Positions 62,641-64,000 of a DNA stretch of 64,000 nt are shown in pieces; the stretch's first letter is position 1; each line of letters begins with the position of its first letter. This stretch comes from an uncultured Chryseobacterium sp. (lineage in GTDB: Bacteria > Bacteroidota > Bacteroidia > Flavobacteriales > Weeksellaceae). Where the stretch lies: positions 33,676 to 97,675 of the forward strand of contig CAJYLH010000030.1 of the NCBI GenBank assembly GCA_913775525.1, in the 5' to 3' direction. A model generated the notes under the pieces. The model did no database searches and was not told the DNA's origin. It saw only the letters and a list, made by a program, of their open reading frames with translations. The translations under genes and the position numbers were made by a program.

Positions 62641-63009
62641 TTACTGAAGGTTTTTCATATCCTCATAAGCCCAGTCTACCATCGCGTCGATAACGGGAGA
62701 CAGTTTTTTGCCGGCTTCACTGAGTTCATAGGTTACGTAGGGCGGCACGACGGGCCTAGCGGTCCGGATAATCAGTCCATCAGCCTCCAGCTGCTTCAAA
62801 TGCTGAATTAACATTTTCTCTGTGACCTTAGGAATTGCTTTCTTAAGTTCACTGTATCTCTTCTCCCCTGTGGAAAGCTGGAACAGAATAATCGGTTTCC
62901 AGAATCCGGATATCTTTTCCATGACATACATCACCGGGCATTGGTCAAGCATATCTTTCTTGTTTTCCTGAATGGTGGAATTTTCTTTAATGGCTGTCAT
63001 ATCATACAT
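62641..63009 (-). CDS. HxlR-family winged-helix regulator
   Basis: The 122-aa protein has the HxlR pattern: CPVMYVMEKISGFWKPIILF, RYSELKKAIPKVTEKMLIQH and a wing ending RTARPVVPPYVTYELSEAG. The Cys before the first helix is a common redox or electrophile sensor position in this family (YodB, HypR). A start at Met 4 (63000) is equally possible. Divergent from the NmrA-type gene, with an operator-like repeat between them. Confidence 0.92.
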   Translation of the reverse strand: MYDMTAIKENSTIQENKKDMLDQCPVMYVMEKISGFWKPIILFQLSTGEKRYSELKKAIPKVTEKMLIQHLKQLEADGLIIRTARPVVPPYVTYELSEAGKKLSPVIDAMVDWAYEDMKNLQ

Positions 63010-63021
63010 ACTTTAGGGTAA

Positions 63022-63056
63022 GTACTTGTAAAAAAGTAAGTACAAATATACCTTTG
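63022..63056 (+). promoter_or_regulatory. Promoter of the NmrA-type gene with overlapping HxlR operator
   Basis: Inverted repeat GTACTT-N10-AAGTAC (63022-63043) overlaps a promoter with TTG at 63026-63028 and TACCTTTG at 63049-63056, 20 bases apart. Binding by HxlR would block it. Confidence 0.7.
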
Positions 63057-63080
63057 TTTCAGAAACAAACCTTATTTATT

Positions 63081-63959
63081 ATGAAAATTATTGTTACAGG
63101 TTCTTTAGGCAATGTAGCCAGGCCATTAGTACAGCAACTGGTATCGGAAGGTCATGAACTTACCGTGATCAGCAGCCATGCAGACAGAAAACACGAGATA
63201 GAAAACCTTGGGGCTGAGGCTGCCATAGGATCCATCTCAGATGTATCCTTTCTCACCGAAACGTTTAAAGAAGCAGATTCTGCCTTCCTGATGACCCCTC
63301 CTATGCTAGGCACTCAAAACATCATTCGAAATACGATTGACACAGGGAAAAGCTATGCGGAAGCGATTTCAGCAGCTCATGTTCCGCGTATCGTGATGCT
63401 CAGCAGTGTGGGTGCGGACTCACCGGTGGACAACGGGCCTATTGCAGGCCTTCACCATATCGAAAATACCTACCGGGAGCTGAATGCATCGGCTGCTTTT
63501 CTAAGGGCAGGTTACTTTTACATCAATTTGTTCAATGATATTCCCCTGATTAAAAATGCCGGAATTATAGGCGGAAATTATCCAGCGACCGTCAAAATTC
63601 CTTTGGTACATCCCACTGATATCGCTAAAGCTGCTGCTGAGGAACTGGTACGGACTTCACCTGATCAGGCAGTACGGTATGTAGTCAGCGATTACCGTGA
63701 AGCCGGTGATTTTGCTGCGGTACTGGGATCATCGATCGGTAACCCATCACTGCCCTGGATTGAATTTACGGACAAAGAAGCTTTTGAAGGAATGCTCCAG
63801 GCGGGACTTCCGGAGGAAATGGCAAAGCTGTATGAAGAAATGGGAAGAGGGATAAGAAATGGTGTGGTACAGAAGGATTTTATTCAATATGGTGCTCCGG
63901 TAAGCGGCGGGATCAGACTGGAAGATTTTGCACGGGAATTTGCAGAGAGGTTTAAGTGA
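63081..63959 (+). CDS. NmrA-like NAD(P)-binding protein
   Basis: ATG 63081 (292 aa) is chosen because the Rossmann start MKIIVTGSLGNVARPLVQQL follows at once; the in-frame codons upstream lie within the promoter. The family features are IVTGSLGNVARP (G-x-x-G-x-x), AAHVPRIVMLSSVGADSPVD and ASAAFLRAGYFYINLF. It is an atypical short-chain dehydrogenase/quinone-reductase-like protein. Its pairing with an HxlR regulator fits an electrophile or redox stress response. Confidence 0.93.
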   Translation: MKIIVTGSLGNVARPLVQQLVSEGHELTVISSHADRKHEIENLGAEAAIGSISDVSFLTETFKEADSAFLMTPPMLGTQNIIRNTIDTGKSYAEAISAAHVPRIVMLSSVGADSPVDNGPIAGLHHIENTYRELNASAAFLRAGYFYINLFNDIPLIKNAGIIGGNYPATVKIPLVHPTDIAKAAAEELVRTSPDQAVRYVVSDYREAGDFAAVLGSSIGNPSLPWIEFTDKEAFEGMLQAGLPEEMAKLYEEMGRGIRNGVVQKDFIQYGAPVSGGIRLEDFAREFAERFK

Positions 63960-63975
63960 ATCATGATGATAGAGT

Positions 63976-64000
63976 TTCGGCGCGCCAAAGGCGCGCCGAA
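63976..64000. terminator. Perfect 11-bp hairpin at window end, probable terminator
   Basis: Stem ttcggcgcgcc/ggcgcgccgaa with loop aaa. A T run would lie beyond the window, so terminator status is inferred. Confidence 0.65.

Overview
The window reads as a chromosomal segment of a Bacteroidota bacterium of class Flavobacteriia, most likely Chryseobacterium or a close relative in the Weeksellaceae. The evidence is the recurrent -7 promoter motif TAnnTTTG, a type IX secretion C-terminal sorting domain, a TonB-dependent receptor, DUF6702 and DUF6705 family proteins, many lipoproteins and short signal peptides ending in AQ, and the near absence of strong Shine-Dalgarno sequences. No rRNA, tRNA, CRISPR array, phage module or complete transposase was seen.

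Layout. 1-6.2 kb: 3' part of radA, an ACP phosphodiesterase-like gene, a toxin-antitoxin-like pair coupled to a DUF6702 gene, a HupE/UreJ membrane protein and an M1 aminopeptidase. 6.3-8.8 kb: groES and groEL, split by a four-helix-bundle gene flanked by imperfect inverted repeats. 8.8-11.6 kb: an accessory block holding a small monooxygenase, a diverged partial copy of the groEL 3' end with its terminator, and an AT-rich 601-aa gene joining an AlbA_2/Schlafen-like domain, a GHKL-type ATPase domain, a probable winged helix and a eukaryote-like RRM; a REP-like palindrome pair closes it. 11.7-32.8 kb: mostly single small genes: an XRE regulator with a lipoprotein, a 2OG-Fe(II) oxygenase, DUF2461, DUF4180, GNAT, tandem carboxymuconolactone decarboxylase, PNPOx, racemase, LysE, TfoX, many secreted or lipoproteins of unknown role, and several immunity-like proteins (SUFU, SMI1/KNR4 and unnamed acidic proteins). 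32.8-42.2 kb: a glycan-use locus with a divergent NUDIX-winged-helix regulator, a TonB-dependent receptor, two GH3 enzymes and an esterase, without a SusC/SusD pair. 42.3-52.3 kb: a frameshifted gene, a TlpA-like thioredoxin, a T9SS cargo protein, a porin-like protein, an ABC exporter, and a lipoprotein whose C-terminal tip changes sharply in base composition, followed by two DUF6705 paralogues. 52.3-58.8 kb: housekeeping genes (truA, lpxK, purine nucleoside phosphorylase, thioredoxin lipoprotein, GNAT, dinB) and a cytoplasmic alpha-amylase. 58.9-64 kb: carboxylesterase, AraC regulator, zinc alcohol dehydrogenase, and a divergent HxlR/NmrA pair with a visible operator-promoter.

How genes work together. 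The NUDIX regulator probably controls the receptor/GH3/esterase operon through two matching inverted repeats between them. HxlR probably represses the NmrA-type gene. AraC lies between the esterase and the alcohol dehydrogenase and may control either. The two most unusual items are the AlbA_2-ATPase-RRM fusion beside a duplicated groEL end, and the four-helix-bundle unit inside groESL. The modular lipoprotein with DUF6705 paralogues resembles a polymorphic toxin/immunity arrangement. All calls come from reading the sequence; no database search was run.
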